From contig NZ_LWLS01000083.1 in assembly GCF_001905095.1 (NCBI RefSeq), positions 1-64,000 on the forward strand: a stretch of 64,000 bases of DNA. The letters are read 5' to 3'. The stretch is from Micromonospora sp. CB01531 (GTDB lineage: Bacteria; Actinomycetota; Actinomycetes; Mycobacteriales; Micromonosporaceae). Within the stretch, counting starts at the first letter, position 1. Every line of letters begins with the position of its first letter. Positions 7,479-16,269 of the stretch are shown one piece after another. Below the pieces are notes generated by a model, which worked only from the letters and a program-made list of their open reading frames with translations, did no database searches and was not told where the DNA came from. The position numbers and the translations under genes are program-made.

Positions 7479-10400
7479 GTGCGTACAGGAGTGGTGGAGG
7501 TCGTCCCACTAGCCCTGCTGGGCGTGGTGGCGATGGCCGTGTTCATCCGGGCAAAGCGGAGACGTCGCTGGACCTACCTCGCCGGCGGCCTGCTGGCCGG
7601 AGCGTGGCTGGCGGTGACCGGCGGCGCGGTGTGGGCGATGTCCAGTTCCATGGCTGCGGACCTGCCGCCGAAGGCCGCCGACCCGGGTAATCCGTGTGTG
7701 TCCGGGGCACCGGCACGCAGCTTCAACGTCTCACTGATCAACATTCCGATCTTCCTCAACCGCTTCGGCGACCTGGTTCCCGAGGGGCGGATGTACGTCC
7801 TCGATGAGAACATCGCCACCGTTCGGGCCGACTTCGCCAAGGCGGCCGACCCGAACGACCAGCCGGACCTGATCGAGCCCCTGGTGCTGCGGGCGCACCG
7901 GGGCGACTGCGTGACGATCCACTTCACCAACCGACTGCATGAAGAAGCGCCGTCGTTCGTCCGCAACGACTCGATCTTCCTGCTGCCCGGCGAGCAGTTG
8001 GCCGCTCCCGGGACCGTGACGCCGGAGCCCCGTCGCTTCGCGCCGGCCCGCACCAACCCGCACAACGACTTCGACCCGAACGCGGCGCCTCCGGCGTCGA
8101 TCCACATGGAGGGCCTGGCCTTCGATCCGAAGGGTTCCGACGGTACGGCGGCGGGCAAGAACCCCGACTCGACCGTACTCCCCGGCGCCACCGGCACCTA
8201 CCGGTACTCGGCGGCGGTCGAGGGTGAGTTCCACTTCAACGACGGCGCCGACCTCACCTCGGTGGAGACCGGCGCCGGCAACGCCATCGGCTCGCACTCG
8301 TTCGGGGCCTTCGGCGCGATCGTGGTGGAGAAACCCGGCACCAGCTGGGTCAATGCCCGTACCGGCGAGCCGCTCCCGTCCGGGACGCGCGCGGTCATCA
8401 AGGACCCGGCGCCCGGCGCTCCCGACCACCGGGAACACGTCATCTTCATGCATGACGAGGTGGAGGCCGCCGCCGGCATCCTCACCCGGTTCTGCAGGGA
8501 CGGGCAGGACGGGGTGGCCGAGGACCGGGCCAACGGGGAGTGCGTGGACCCGACGGCCGACGAGCTAGCCAAGCTGAAGAAGGGCACCCTGCCCGGGCTG
8601 TCCGGCGGGGACGCGGACGCCCTCGTCCAGGGCGAGGTACCGGTGAAGCTGGAGTGGTTCGCCTTCAACTACCGGGCCGAGCCGGGCTTCAACCGGGAGG
8701 AGGTCGGCTGCCCGGCGGCGACGCAGGGCGCCCAGGGGTTCGACGCCCCGAAGTGCCATGGCGAGGAGACAGCCCTGTCCTCCTGGGCGTACGGCGACCC
8801 GGGTGGCGGCGACCTCGTCTTCGCGAACTACCGCGGCGAGCCGATGCAGATCCGGCTGCTGCACGCGGCCGAGCGCGAGACCCACACGTTCCACTGGCAC
8901 GTCAACCGGTGGCCGTTCGACCCGAAGGACGAGGGCGGGCTGGCCGAGGTGAGCAAGCCGACGCACCACATCGGCATCACCAACATCCTCGACGTGCAGG
9001 CCGTCTCCCCGGGCGCGCACTACGCGCTCATCCCGGAAGGCGGCGCCGGCTCGTCGCACGACAACAAGCCGGCGACCTTCGGTGACGTGATCTTCCACTG
9101 CCACCTCTATCCGCACTTCGCCAACGGCATGTGGGCGTTGAACCGCACCCACGACAAGCTGGAGGACGGCAGCCGCATGCTCCCGGACGGCACCACCGTG
9201 CCAGCCCTGCTGCCACTCGAGGACTTCGACTACCAGCCGGGGGTCGCCGGGGTGAACCCACCGCCCCCGCCGACGGAGGCCAAGCCGGGCTACCCGCACT
9301 TCGTGCCCGGCAAGTTCGGCTTCAAGGCGCCGAAACCGCCGCTCGGGGTGGCGAGCCGGCAGGCCGGCGGGGTGTTCCCGCCGACCCAGAAGGAGAAGGA
9401 CGCGGCGGATCCGGGCGGGCAGACCCCCGGCGGTTTCTTCCAGAACCCGTGCCCGGCCACCCGGTCGGATGGTCAGCCGACCCCGGTGAAGACCTTCGAC
9501 GTAGCAGCCATCCAGGTCGCGCAGTACTACAACGAGAAGCTGAGATGGAAAAACCCGCAGGCCCGGGTCTACGTCCTACAGGAACACAAACAGGCGGTCC
9601 TCGGCGGGCAGAAGCCGGAGCCGTTCGCGCCGCTGTTCAACGTCGGTGACTGCGTGGTCTACAACTTCACCAACGAGTTGCCGGAGAACTTCGGCGGCAA
9701 CGTCTTCGACCGGGCCCAGATCACCAACGAGGCCGGCATCCACCAGCACCTCGTCCAGTTCGACGTGCTGACCTCCGACGGTGCCGCCAACGGCTGGAAC
9801 TACGACCAGGGCGCCGACCACGGCCAGACCATCACCTACCGGTCTTTCGTCCATGAAGACCTTGCCACCAGCAGCTTCCACGACCACTTCTTCCCAAACG
9901 TGCACCAGGACAACGGCCTGCTGGGCGGGGCGAGTGTGCACCCGGCCGGGTGCACGTACCACAACCCGCAGACAAACGCCTCGGTCAGGGTCGGGACCAT
10001 TGTGGATATCTACTGCCAACCGGGCACCGACTATCACGGCAAGGCCATCGACGACCGGGACTACCGGAACTTCTCGCTGTTCATCGAGGACCACGTGCCG
10101 ATGTTCAAGCCGGAGGATCCGAACGACCCGAACGACGACCAGTTCGTCACCCCGGACGGCGTGCCCATCTATCCGGCAAAGTTCCCCTCCAGCCCGGACG
10201 ACCAGGGTGTGGTCGGCCTGAGCTACCGGCTTGAGCCGTTTGAAGGGCGGCGGAACGCGGACCCGTCCCGGGTGTACGACACCAGCGTCCACGGCGATCC
10301 GTACACCCCGGTCTTCAGGGCACACGAAGGTGACCGCGTGAAATGGCGCGTCTTCCAGCTCTCTCAGGAGGAATCTCACGGGTTCAGCATCGATCGATTC

Positions 10401-11981
10401 CCGTGGAAGTCGGAGACGCGAGACCCGGAGTCGAACGTCGTCCAGGCTCAACACCTCGGCGTGCTCGAATACTTCGACATGACCGTGGACGTCGGCGCCG
10501 AACTACCGTGGCGTGACTTCGTCGATCGAAGACACTACGTGTACGGATTAACCGGATCCGACGACCGCTTCCTGGGCGCCTGGGGCCAACTGCAGGTGAC
10601 GGACTGCGACGATCCATCCGGCAAGGGCCGTTATGAGGTGACGCCACTACCGGACAGCCCCAACCCCTGCACCGGCAACATAGGCTGGCCCGACAGCATC
10701 TGCTCCGACGACGGCACGGGGAAGTACCAACATTTCACTGTCGTCGCTTTCAACCACGACATCGTTTACAACGAGGCCGGCGACCACGATCCGAACGGGG
10801 CGATGTTCGCTCTCGAAGAAGATGTCGACGCCATCAAATCCGGGCAGAAGCCACCGGAACCACTTGTGCTCCGGGCACATGCCGGCGACTGCGTCAACCT
10901 GACGCTGAAGAACCGGCTCGATCCGGCCAAGATGCAACCGACCTGCTTCGAGGCCACCGAGCCCGGCCAACTCGGATGGCGACGGGGTCATGGCAGCACG
11001 CTCCCCGGTTGCCTCGACCAACCGCCCAAGGACGAGCGAAACGTGCCCGGTTTCAAGCCGTACCCGGTCAGCTCCCGCGTGTCGCTGACTCCCACCCTGC
11101 TCGAATACAACCTGGGCTCGCGAGGCACCAACACCGGCGATGACACGTACGGACTCGGTGACCTGACGGTCGGCGTAGGCGAGGAGCGGACGTTCGGTTG
11201 GCCGGTGCCCGAGAACATCACCGGGCTGGCCCTGCTGCAGGACCAGGCCGATCCGCTGCACCACGGGCACCACGGGCTCTTCGGCGGCCTGGTGATCGAA
11301 CCCAAGGGCACCAGTTGGCTCAACCCGCAGGACGGCACTGCCTTGAAGTCCGGAACCCAGGCCGTCATCGTCGATCCGAACGGCAAGGACTACCGGGAGA
11401 ACGTGGTCCTGCTCAACAGCGACCTGGCCCTGTTCCGGGCCGGCGGCACGGACGTCCCCGACAACGTCGACCTGGCGATCGCGCCGAGCCGGGAGACCGA
11501 CGACACCGAGGACTCCGGCGAGGTGGCGGTGAACTACCGCAACGAGCCCTGGAACCACCGGTACGCGGCCACCGGCGACGTGGCGACCATCTTCAGCAGC
11601 TACCCGCACGGCGACCCGAGCACGCCGCTGCTGGAGGCGTACGCGGGCGACAAAACCGTGCTGTGGGTCGGTCAGGCGGTCGGCAAACCCCGCTCGACCG
11701 GGTTCACGTTGCACGGCCACACCTGGCGGGCCGCACCCAAGGATCCGCAGTCGCAGGTCAAGGCGTTCCAGGGCGAGTTCAATCCGGGCGTCGTGTACCC
11801 GGTGGTGCTCGACCCGGACGTGACCGGCGGCGCCGGGGGCCCGGGTGCCGTACCCGGGGACTACCTCTACCGGTCCAACACCCTCTCCCCGCATCTCACC
11901 GGCGGGCAGTGGGGGATCTTCCGGGTACACGGAGCACCCCGCTCCGGATTGATCCAGCTTCCGGACCATCCCGTCGGCTGA
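7479..11981 (+). CDS. Giant membrane-anchored multicopper oxidase, six cupredoxin-like units in permuted order
   Basis: The 1500-residue protein has two N-terminal TM helices (about residues 5-22 and 31-52), then an extracytoplasmic region. Three long repeats are visible, marked by EPLVLRAHRGDCV (repeat 1), VGDCVVYNFTNEL (repeat 2) and EPLVLRAHAGDCV (repeat 3); each seems to hold two cupredoxin units. Complete copper motifs are HTFHWH (469-474) and HCHLYPHFANGM (540-551) in unit 2, then HQH (755-757) and HDH (801-803) in unit 3. Equivalent places in other units are degenerate (SHGFSIDRFPW, LHGHTW). Canonical oxidases have HxH, HxH, HxxHxH, HCHxxxHxxxxM in that order; here the last two come first. 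MnxG-type manganese oxidases are the nearest family by size. GTG 7479 has GAAGGGAG before it. The substrate (Mn, Cu, Fe or organic) is not shown. Confidence 0.85.
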   Translation: MRTGVVEVVPLALLGVVAMAVFIRAKRRRRWTYLAGGLLAGAWLAVTGGAVWAMSSSMAADLPPKAADPGNPCVSGAPARSFNVSLINIPIFLNRFGDLVPEGRMYVLDENIATVRADFAKAADPNDQPDLIEPLVLRAHRGDCVTIHFTNRLHEEAPSFVRNDSIFLLPGEQLAAPGTVTPEPRRFAPARTNPHNDFDPNAAPPASIHMEGLAFDPKGSDGTAAGKNPDSTVLPGATGTYRYSAAVEGEFHFNDGADLTSVETGAGNAIGSHSFGAFGAIVVEKPGTSWVNARTGEPLPSGTRAVIKDPAPGAPDHREHVIFMHDEVEAAAGILTRFCRDGQDGVAEDRANGECVDPTADELAKLKKGTLPGLSGGDADALVQGEVPVKLEWFAFNYRAEPGFNREEVGCPAATQGAQGFDAPKCHGEETALSSWAYGDPGGGDLVFANYRGEPMQIRLLHAAERETHTFHWHVNRWPFDPKDEGGLAEVSKPTHHIGITNILDVQAVSPGAHYALIPEGGAGSSHDNKPATFGDVIFHCHLYPHFANGMWALNRTHDKLEDGSRMLPDGTTVPALLPLEDFDYQPGVAGVNPPPPPTEAKPGYPHFVPGKFGFKAPKPPLGVASRQAGGVFPPTQKEKDAADPGGQTPGGFFQNPCPATRSDGQPTPVKTFDVAAIQVAQYYNEKLRWKNPQARVYVLQEHKQAVLGGQKPEPFAPLFNVGDCVVYNFTNELPENFGGNVFDRAQITNEAGIHQHLVQFDVLTSDGAANGWNYDQGADHGQTITYRSFVHEDLATSSFHDHFFPNVHQDNGLLGGASVHPAGCTYHNPQTNASVRVGTIVDIYCQPGTDYHGKAIDDRDYRNFSLFIEDHVPMFKPEDPNDPNDDQFVTPDGVPIYPAKFPSSPDDQGVVGLSYRLEPFEGRRNADPSRVYDTSVHGDPYTPVFRAHEGDRVKWRVFQLSQEESHGFSIDRFPWKSETRDPESNVVQAQHLGVLEYFDMTVDVGAELPWRDFVDRRHYVYGLTGSDDRFLGAWGQLQVTDCDDPSGKGRYEVTPLPDSPNPCTGNIGWPDSICSDDGTGKYQHFTVVAFNHDIVYNEAGDHDPNGAMFALEEDVDAIKSGQKPPEPLVLRAHAGDCVNLTLKNRLDPAKMQPTCFEATEPGQLGWRRGHGSTLPGCLDQPPKDERNVPGFKPYPVSSRVSLTPTLLEYNLGSRGTNTGDDTYGLGDLTVGVGEERTFGWPVPENITGLALLQDQADPLHHGHHGLFGGLVIEPKGTSWLNPQDGTALKSGTQAVIVDPNGKDYRENVVLLNSDLALFRAGGTDVPDNVDLAIAPSRETDDTEDSGEVAVNYRNEPWNHRYAATGDVATIFSSYPHGDPSTPLLEAYAGDKTVLWVGQAVGKPRSTGFTLHGHTWRAAPKDPQSQVKAFQGEFNPGVVYPVVLDPDVTGGAGGPGAVPGDYLYRSNTLSPHLTGGQWGIFRVHGAPRSGLIQLPDHPVG

Positions 11982-12041
11982 CCGAGCACGGGTGCGGGCG
12001 GCCGGTCGGCCGCCCGCACCCGGAGAGGAACCGGAATCTCC

Positions 12042-12596
12042 ATGACAACCACCTCCAAATGGCGGCTGGTCGAGCAAGTGCCGGGCGGCCGGCGGCGGAA
12101 CCGCCGGCCCCCCAAGGCACCGCCGAGGCGCCGGCCCGGCTTCCTGGCCGGAGTCGCCACCGGCATGACCATCGCGGTCGCGATCAGCGGTGTGGCCCTG
12201 CTGACCAGCCGACCGCAGGGGCGGCCGGCCGCGGCGACCACCACGCACCCGGCACCAGCCCGTCCGACCGGCTCGACCGCCGCAGTCCTGGACGTCAAGG
12301 CCCGGCACGTCGGGGATCTGCAGGTGCAGATCGAGGTGCGGGCGGTGAGCCCCGGGGCTTACCAGCCGATCACCATGGGTCGGATGGTCGCCTGGACGGA
12401 CATGATCGCCATGCCGACATCCCATCGACAAGGGCCGATCACGCTGATGGAGGTCCCGGGCAAACGGGGCACCTACAGCGCCCTGACGAACGTACCCATG
12501 ATCGGCGAGTACGACATCCTGGTCGAACTCCAGCAGCCGTTGCCGGCCGAGGCCCACGAGCGCGTGGACGTGCAGACGGTGACCGGCACGACCTGA
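12042..12596 (+). CDS. Membrane-anchored YtkA/FixH-like protein, probable oxidase partner
   Basis: This 184-residue protein has a basic cytosolic N-terminus (about 35 residues, RRRNRRPPKAPPRRRP), one TM helix (about 37-56), a Pro/Thr/Ala linker and a C-terminal beta-sandwich-like domain (about 80-180). The domain resembles YtkA/FixH: ITMGRMVAWTDMIAMPTSHR, where Met and His residues cluster, then a GTYSALTNVPMIGEYDI strand. It begins 60 bp after the giant multicopper oxidase with a good GAGAGGAA site, and a terminator follows it, so the two form a two-gene unit. A role in copper delivery to, or assembly with, the oxidase is inferred from the Met-rich motif and position. The family call is moderate. 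Confidence 0.6.
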   Translation: MTTTSKWRLVEQVPGGRRRNRRPPKAPPRRRPGFLAGVATGMTIAVAISGVALLTSRPQGRPAAATTTHPAPARPTGSTAAVLDVKARHVGDLQVQIEVRAVSPGAYQPITMGRMVAWTDMIAMPTSHRQGPITLMEVPGKRGTYSALTNVPMIGEYDILVELQQPLPAEAHERVDVQTVTGTT

Positions 12597-12609
12597 CGTA
12601 CGGACACGA

Positions 12610-12648
12610 CGAAGGCCCCCGGTCAGCCGCGTGGACCGGGGGCCTTCG
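12610..12648. terminator. Bidirectional terminator after the oxidase operon
   Basis: A perfect 15-bp stem, CGAAGGCCCCCGGTC against GACCGGGGGCCTTCG with a 9-nt loop, lies between convergent genes. Confidence 0.88.
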
Positions 12649-12663
12649 TGCTGCTCGAGAGGG

Positions 12664-13674
12664 TCAGCTGACGCGGCGGAAGCCGGCGACCGGCATGTAG
12701 CTGATCTTGGTTACCTGGACCGGTTTGCCGGTCCGTGGCGCGTGCACCATCATGCCGTTGCCGAGATACAGGCCGACATGGTGCAGGTCGCTGTAGAAGA
12801 AGACCAGGTCACCGGGGCGCGCGTCGCTGCGGGACACGGCCCTGCCCTCGTTCCACTGCGCTCCGGTGAAGTGGGTGAGAGAGATACCCGCGGCCTTGTA
12901 CGCGTACTGGGTGAGGCCGGAGCAGTCGAAGGCGTTCGGGCCGGTGGCGCCCCACACGTACGGGTCGCCGACCTGGGCACAGGCGGTCTTGATCGCGGTC
13001 CGCGCGGCGCTGCTCACCACTCCGTCGATGGACGGGCAGCCCGCCGGACGGATCGAGGTCACCGGCAGCATCGCGGTCAGCCGCTTGATCTCGCTGTCGA
13101 TCTGCTTCTTCTTCGCCGCCAGATCGTTGCTCTGCTTCGTCTGGGTGGCGATCAGCTCGTCCAGCTTCCGCTTCTGCCGGTTGTACTTGTCCCGGACGGC
13201 GAGCACGCTGGCGACCTGCTTCTTCTGCTCGGCAGCCAGGTGATCGAGGATGACGAGCTGCTCGCCGAGGATGCCCGGCTTGGTGCTCGTCAGCAGGGCA
13301 CCGATCTCCTGCGAGGGCCCGCGCATGTAGTAGCGGGCCGCCATGTCGCCAACCTGGTTCATCGCCAGGTCCGATTGCAGCTGCAGCGGCACCATCTTCT
13401 TCTCGAGGTCGTCCGACTTCTTCTTGTTGACCTTGAGCTGGGCGCGGACCTTGTTGTAGTTCTCAATGGTGGGCTCGAGCTGTTCCCACTGCTTGTCGAT
13501 CTGCGCGTCGATCTCATCCACGGACGGCGCCGCGTGCGCCGGAGCCGCCAGCAGCCCGGCACCGACCGCGACGGCCGCGACCAGGGTGAGGAGACGGCGT
13601 ACGACCCGGCGCGCCCCGACCGGTGGGGCGGGCGGCTGGCTCGGGGCGTGACGATGAGGGGGCATGGTTGCCAC
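12664..13674 (-). CDS. Secreted NlpC/P60 peptidoglycan endopeptidase, paralogue
   Basis: The 336-residue protein has the same architecture as the gene at 3777-4811: signal segment (LLTLVAAVAVGAGLLAAPAHA), a long coiled coil rich in K/Q/D (about residues 45-195), then NlpC/P60 with DCSGL (Cys251) and HHVGLYLGNG. Both proteins share the phrases PGDLVF and SDLHHVG. GTG at 13674 was chosen because AAAGGAG precedes it by 9 nt; an ATG three codons on is an alternative. Unlike its paralogue it has no recognisable c-di-AMP riboswitch, so the two hydrolases are probably controlled differently. Confidence 0.9.
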   Translation of the reverse strand: MATMPPHRHAPSQPPAPPVGARRVVRRLLTLVAAVAVGAGLLAAPAHAAPSVDEIDAQIDKQWEQLEPTIENYNKVRAQLKVNKKKSDDLEKKMVPLQLQSDLAMNQVGDMAARYYMRGPSQEIGALLTSTKPGILGEQLVILDHLAAEQKKQVASVLAVRDKYNRQKRKLDELIATQTKQSNDLAAKKKQIDSEIKRLTAMLPVTSIRPAGCPSIDGVVSSAARTAIKTACAQVGDPYVWGATGPNAFDCSGLTQYAYKAAGISLTHFTGAQWNEGRAVSRSDARPGDLVFFYSDLHHVGLYLGNGMMVHAPRTGKPVQVTKISYMPVAGFRRVS

Positions 13675-13843
13675 CGGCACGGACTCCTTTGCAACCGACC
13701 GCCGGGCGCCTCGCGAGAGGGGAAGTCGAGGCAGACGACCACAGCGGTCGGTGCCCCACATTAGGGAAGGCGACGGGGTGGAATCAAGGCGGCGTATCGC
13801 TATATCACGTATGCGCAACCGCTTGCACACAACCAGTGTTCAA

Positions 13844-14848
13844 TCACTTCCCAACGATTGCCGTCAATACGTCGTCGAGCGTCACCACACCCAGAGGTCG
13901 ACGTCCGTCACTCACCAGGACCATGTGCCGCCGCTCGCGCCGCATCGAGAGCAACAGGTCGGCCAGCGTACGGTCGGGTGGCACCACCGCCAACGGCCGA
14001 TAGACCTCGGCGGGCACCGGTGCGCGGCGACTCGCGCCCGCGTACCCGAGCACGTCCTTCACGTGAACGAAGCCGAGCACCCGCCGGGTGGACCGTTGCA
14101 CCACCGGGAACCGGGACCGGCCGGTACGGGTCGCCAGCACCTCCAGCGAGGCCGGTGACACGTCCTCGGCCACCGTGGTCACCGTCGACCAGGGTTGCAG
14201 CGCGTCCGCCGCGGTACGGCTGTGCAGGGCCAGCGCGCCGGTGATCCGGGCATGCTCCTCGGCGTCCAGCAGCCCCTCGGTCCGCGCCTGGGACACCAGC
14301 CCGGCCAGCTCCTCCGCCGTGAACACGGTCTTCACGGCGTCCGTCGCCTCGACCCGCCACCACCGCAGCACCTGCCGGGCCGACCACTTCATGGCCAGCA
14401 GCAGCGGCTTGGTGGCCAGGCAGAACGCCAGCATCGCCGGGCCGAGCCAGAGCGCCGACAGCTCCGGACCGGCCAGGGTGATGTTCTTCGGCACCATCTC
14501 GCCGACCACGGTGTGCAGGTAGACCACCACGCCCAGGGCGATCACGAAGGCCACCGGGTGCACCCCGGAGGCGGGCAGCCCGAGCGCCTCGAACGGCGTC
14601 TCCAGCAGGTGGGCCAGCGCCGGCTCGGCGATCGCGCCGAGGCCGAGAGAGCAGACCGTGATGCCGAGCTGCGCTCCGGCGATCATCAGCGGGATCTGGT
14701 TCATCGCGGCGAGCGCCCACCGGGCACGTTTCGAGGTCGCCGCGAGCGGCTCGATCACCGTACGGCGGGAGGCGATCAGCGCGAACTCGCTACCCACGAA
14801 GAAGGCGTTGCCGAACAGCAGCAGGACGGCGACGGCCAGCTCACTCAT
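13844..14848 (-). CDS. CNNM-domain/CBS-pair membrane protein (hemolysin C / CorC family)
   Basis: The 334-residue protein has the CNNM transmembrane domain (AVLLLFGNAFFVGSEFALIA, about residues 1-175, four hydrophobic segments including GEMVPKN) and a CBS pair (about 200-334, with TTVAEDV, GRSRFPVV and DVLGYAG). The C-terminal CorC_HlyC domain of the longer neighbour is absent. The family exports Mg2+ or Co2+ or regulates their transport. Its ATG overlaps the stop of the upstream gene (ATGAGTGA), indicating translational coupling. The two paralogues probably act together. Confidence 0.88.
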   Translation of the reverse strand: MSELAVAVLLLFGNAFFVGSEFALIASRRTVIEPLAATSKRARWALAAMNQIPLMIAGAQLGITVCSLGLGAIAEPALAHLLETPFEALGLPASGVHPVAFVIALGVVVYLHTVVGEMVPKNITLAGPELSALWLGPAMLAFCLATKPLLLAMKWSARQVLRWWRVEATDAVKTVFTAEELAGLVSQARTEGLLDAEEHARITGALALHSRTAADALQPWSTVTTVAEDVSPASLEVLATRTGRSRFPVVQRSTRRVLGFVHVKDVLGYAGASRRAPVPAEVYRPLAVVPPDRTLADLLLSMRRERRHMVLVSDGRRPLGVVTLDDVLTAIVGK

Positions 14849-16205
14849 CGTCGTCCGGCTCCTCGGGGCGAACCACCCGGACCTGCTCGATCCGGTGCCG
14901 CTCAACCTCGACCACGGTGAACTCGTACCCGCCCGCCTCGACGGTCTCGCCGGGTACGGGAATGTGCCCGAGGCGGGCCATCAGGAAGCCGGCGAGGGTC
15001 TCGTACGGGCCCTCGGGCAGCCGGAATCCGGTCTGCTCGACCAGCTCGTCCGCGCGCAGCACGCCGTCCACCAGGACGGTCCGCTCCCCACCTGGCACGG
15101 TCAGCTCCACCGGCCCGAGCTCGTCCACCGCGTCCGGGTCGAACTCGTCGGCGATCTCCCCGACCAGCTCCTCGACCAGGTCCTCCACGGTCACCACGCC
15201 GTCGGTGCCGCCGTACTCGTCGACCACGATGGCCAGGTCGGCGCCGGCCGACTTGAGGGCGGCGAGCACGCCGTCCAGGTCGAGGCTCTCCGGCACGTAC
15301 ACCGGTTCGCGGGCGACCGCGGCGACCGTCGTCCTCGTCCGCTGCGCCAGCGGTACGCCGAGCGCGTCCGGCACCCCAGCGACGCCGGTGACGAGGTCCA
15401 GCGTCTCCTCGTAGACGGGGAACCGGGTCCGGCCGGTCTGCCGGGACAGGTCCAGCAGCTCGGCGACGGTCGCGGTGGCCCGCAGCGCGATCACGTCCAC
15501 CCGGGGCGTCATCGCCTCCGCGGCCCGCTTGTCGCCGAAGCGGATGGTGCGACGCAGCAGCATCGCGGTGTCGGGCGGCAGCGCACCGGCCCGGGCCGAG
15601 ATCGCGGCGAGCAGGCCCAGTTCCTCCGGCGACCGGGCGCTGGCCAGCTCCTCCTGCGGCTCCACCCCGAGCCGGCGGACCAGCCGGTTCGCCGAGTCGT
15701 TCAGCAACCGGATCAGCCAGCCGAAGGTCCGGGCGAAGGTCCGCATCGGCCCGGCGGTGGCGAGCGCGGCCGGCATCGGTCGGGCCAGCGCGAGGTTCTT
15801 CGGCACCAACTCGCCGAAGAGCATCGAGATCAGCGTGGCCAGCGCGAGGGCGAGCAGCGTGCTGAACCGCTCCGCCCCGTTGAGCGGGCGCAGCAGCGGG
15901 GCGAAGAGCCGGGCCAGGGCGGGTTCGGCCAGGTAGCCGGTTAGCAGCGCGGTGATGGTGATGCCGAGCTGCGCGCCGGAGAGCTGGAAGGAGAGCTCGC
16001 GCAGCGCCCGGCGTACCGTGGCGGCCCGGCCGTCGCCCTCGCCGGCCCGCCGGTCGATCTCCGCGCGGTCCACCGTGACCAGGGCGAACTCGGCCGCGAC
16101 GAAGAACGCGTTGCCGGCGGTCAGCAGGACGAAGCCGACCAGGGGCAACAGCGTGGTGACCAACAGGGCATCGATGATCGGCTCACCTCGGCGCGATTCT
16201 TCCAC
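14841..16205 (-). CDS. CNNM/CBS/CorC_HlyC membrane protein, longer paralogue
   Basis: The 454-residue protein has the CNNM domain (AGNAFFVAAEFALVTVDR, GAQLGITITALLTG, GELVPKNLALARP; about residues 1-185), a CBS pair (about 200-325, with GRTRFPVYEETLD and VDEYGGTDGVVTVEDL) and a CorC_HlyC domain at the C-terminus (about 345-440, ending in an acidic EEPDDDE tail). The family is linked to Mg2+/Co2+ efflux. The GTG at 16205 is preferred because the longer frame would run into the divergent gene's promoter; the true start is not certain. It is first in a two-gene operon, with its stop inside the next gene's start. Confidence 0.87.
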   Translation of the reverse strand: MEESRRGEPIIDALLVTTLLPLVGFVLLTAGNAFFVAAEFALVTVDRAEIDRRAGEGDGRAATVRRALRELSFQLSGAQLGITITALLTGYLAEPALARLFAPLLRPLNGAERFSTLLALALATLISMLFGELVPKNLALARPMPAALATAGPMRTFARTFGWLIRLLNDSANRLVRRLGVEPQEELASARSPEELGLLAAISARAGALPPDTAMLLRRTIRFGDKRAAEAMTPRVDVIALRATATVAELLDLSRQTGRTRFPVYEETLDLVTGVAGVPDALGVPLAQRTRTTVAAVAREPVYVPESLDLDGVLAALKSAGADLAIVVDEYGGTDGVVTVEDLVEELVGEIADEFDPDAVDELGPVELTVPGGERTVLVDGVLRADELVEQTGFRLPEGPYETLAGFLMARLGHIPVPGETVEAGGYEFTVVEVERHRIEQVRVVRPEEPDDDE

Positions 16206-16269
16206 GGCCCGGCCAGCGGCACGAGTGGACGCGAGCCCGGGGTGGCCCGGCCGGGCTAGCGTGGCGGCC

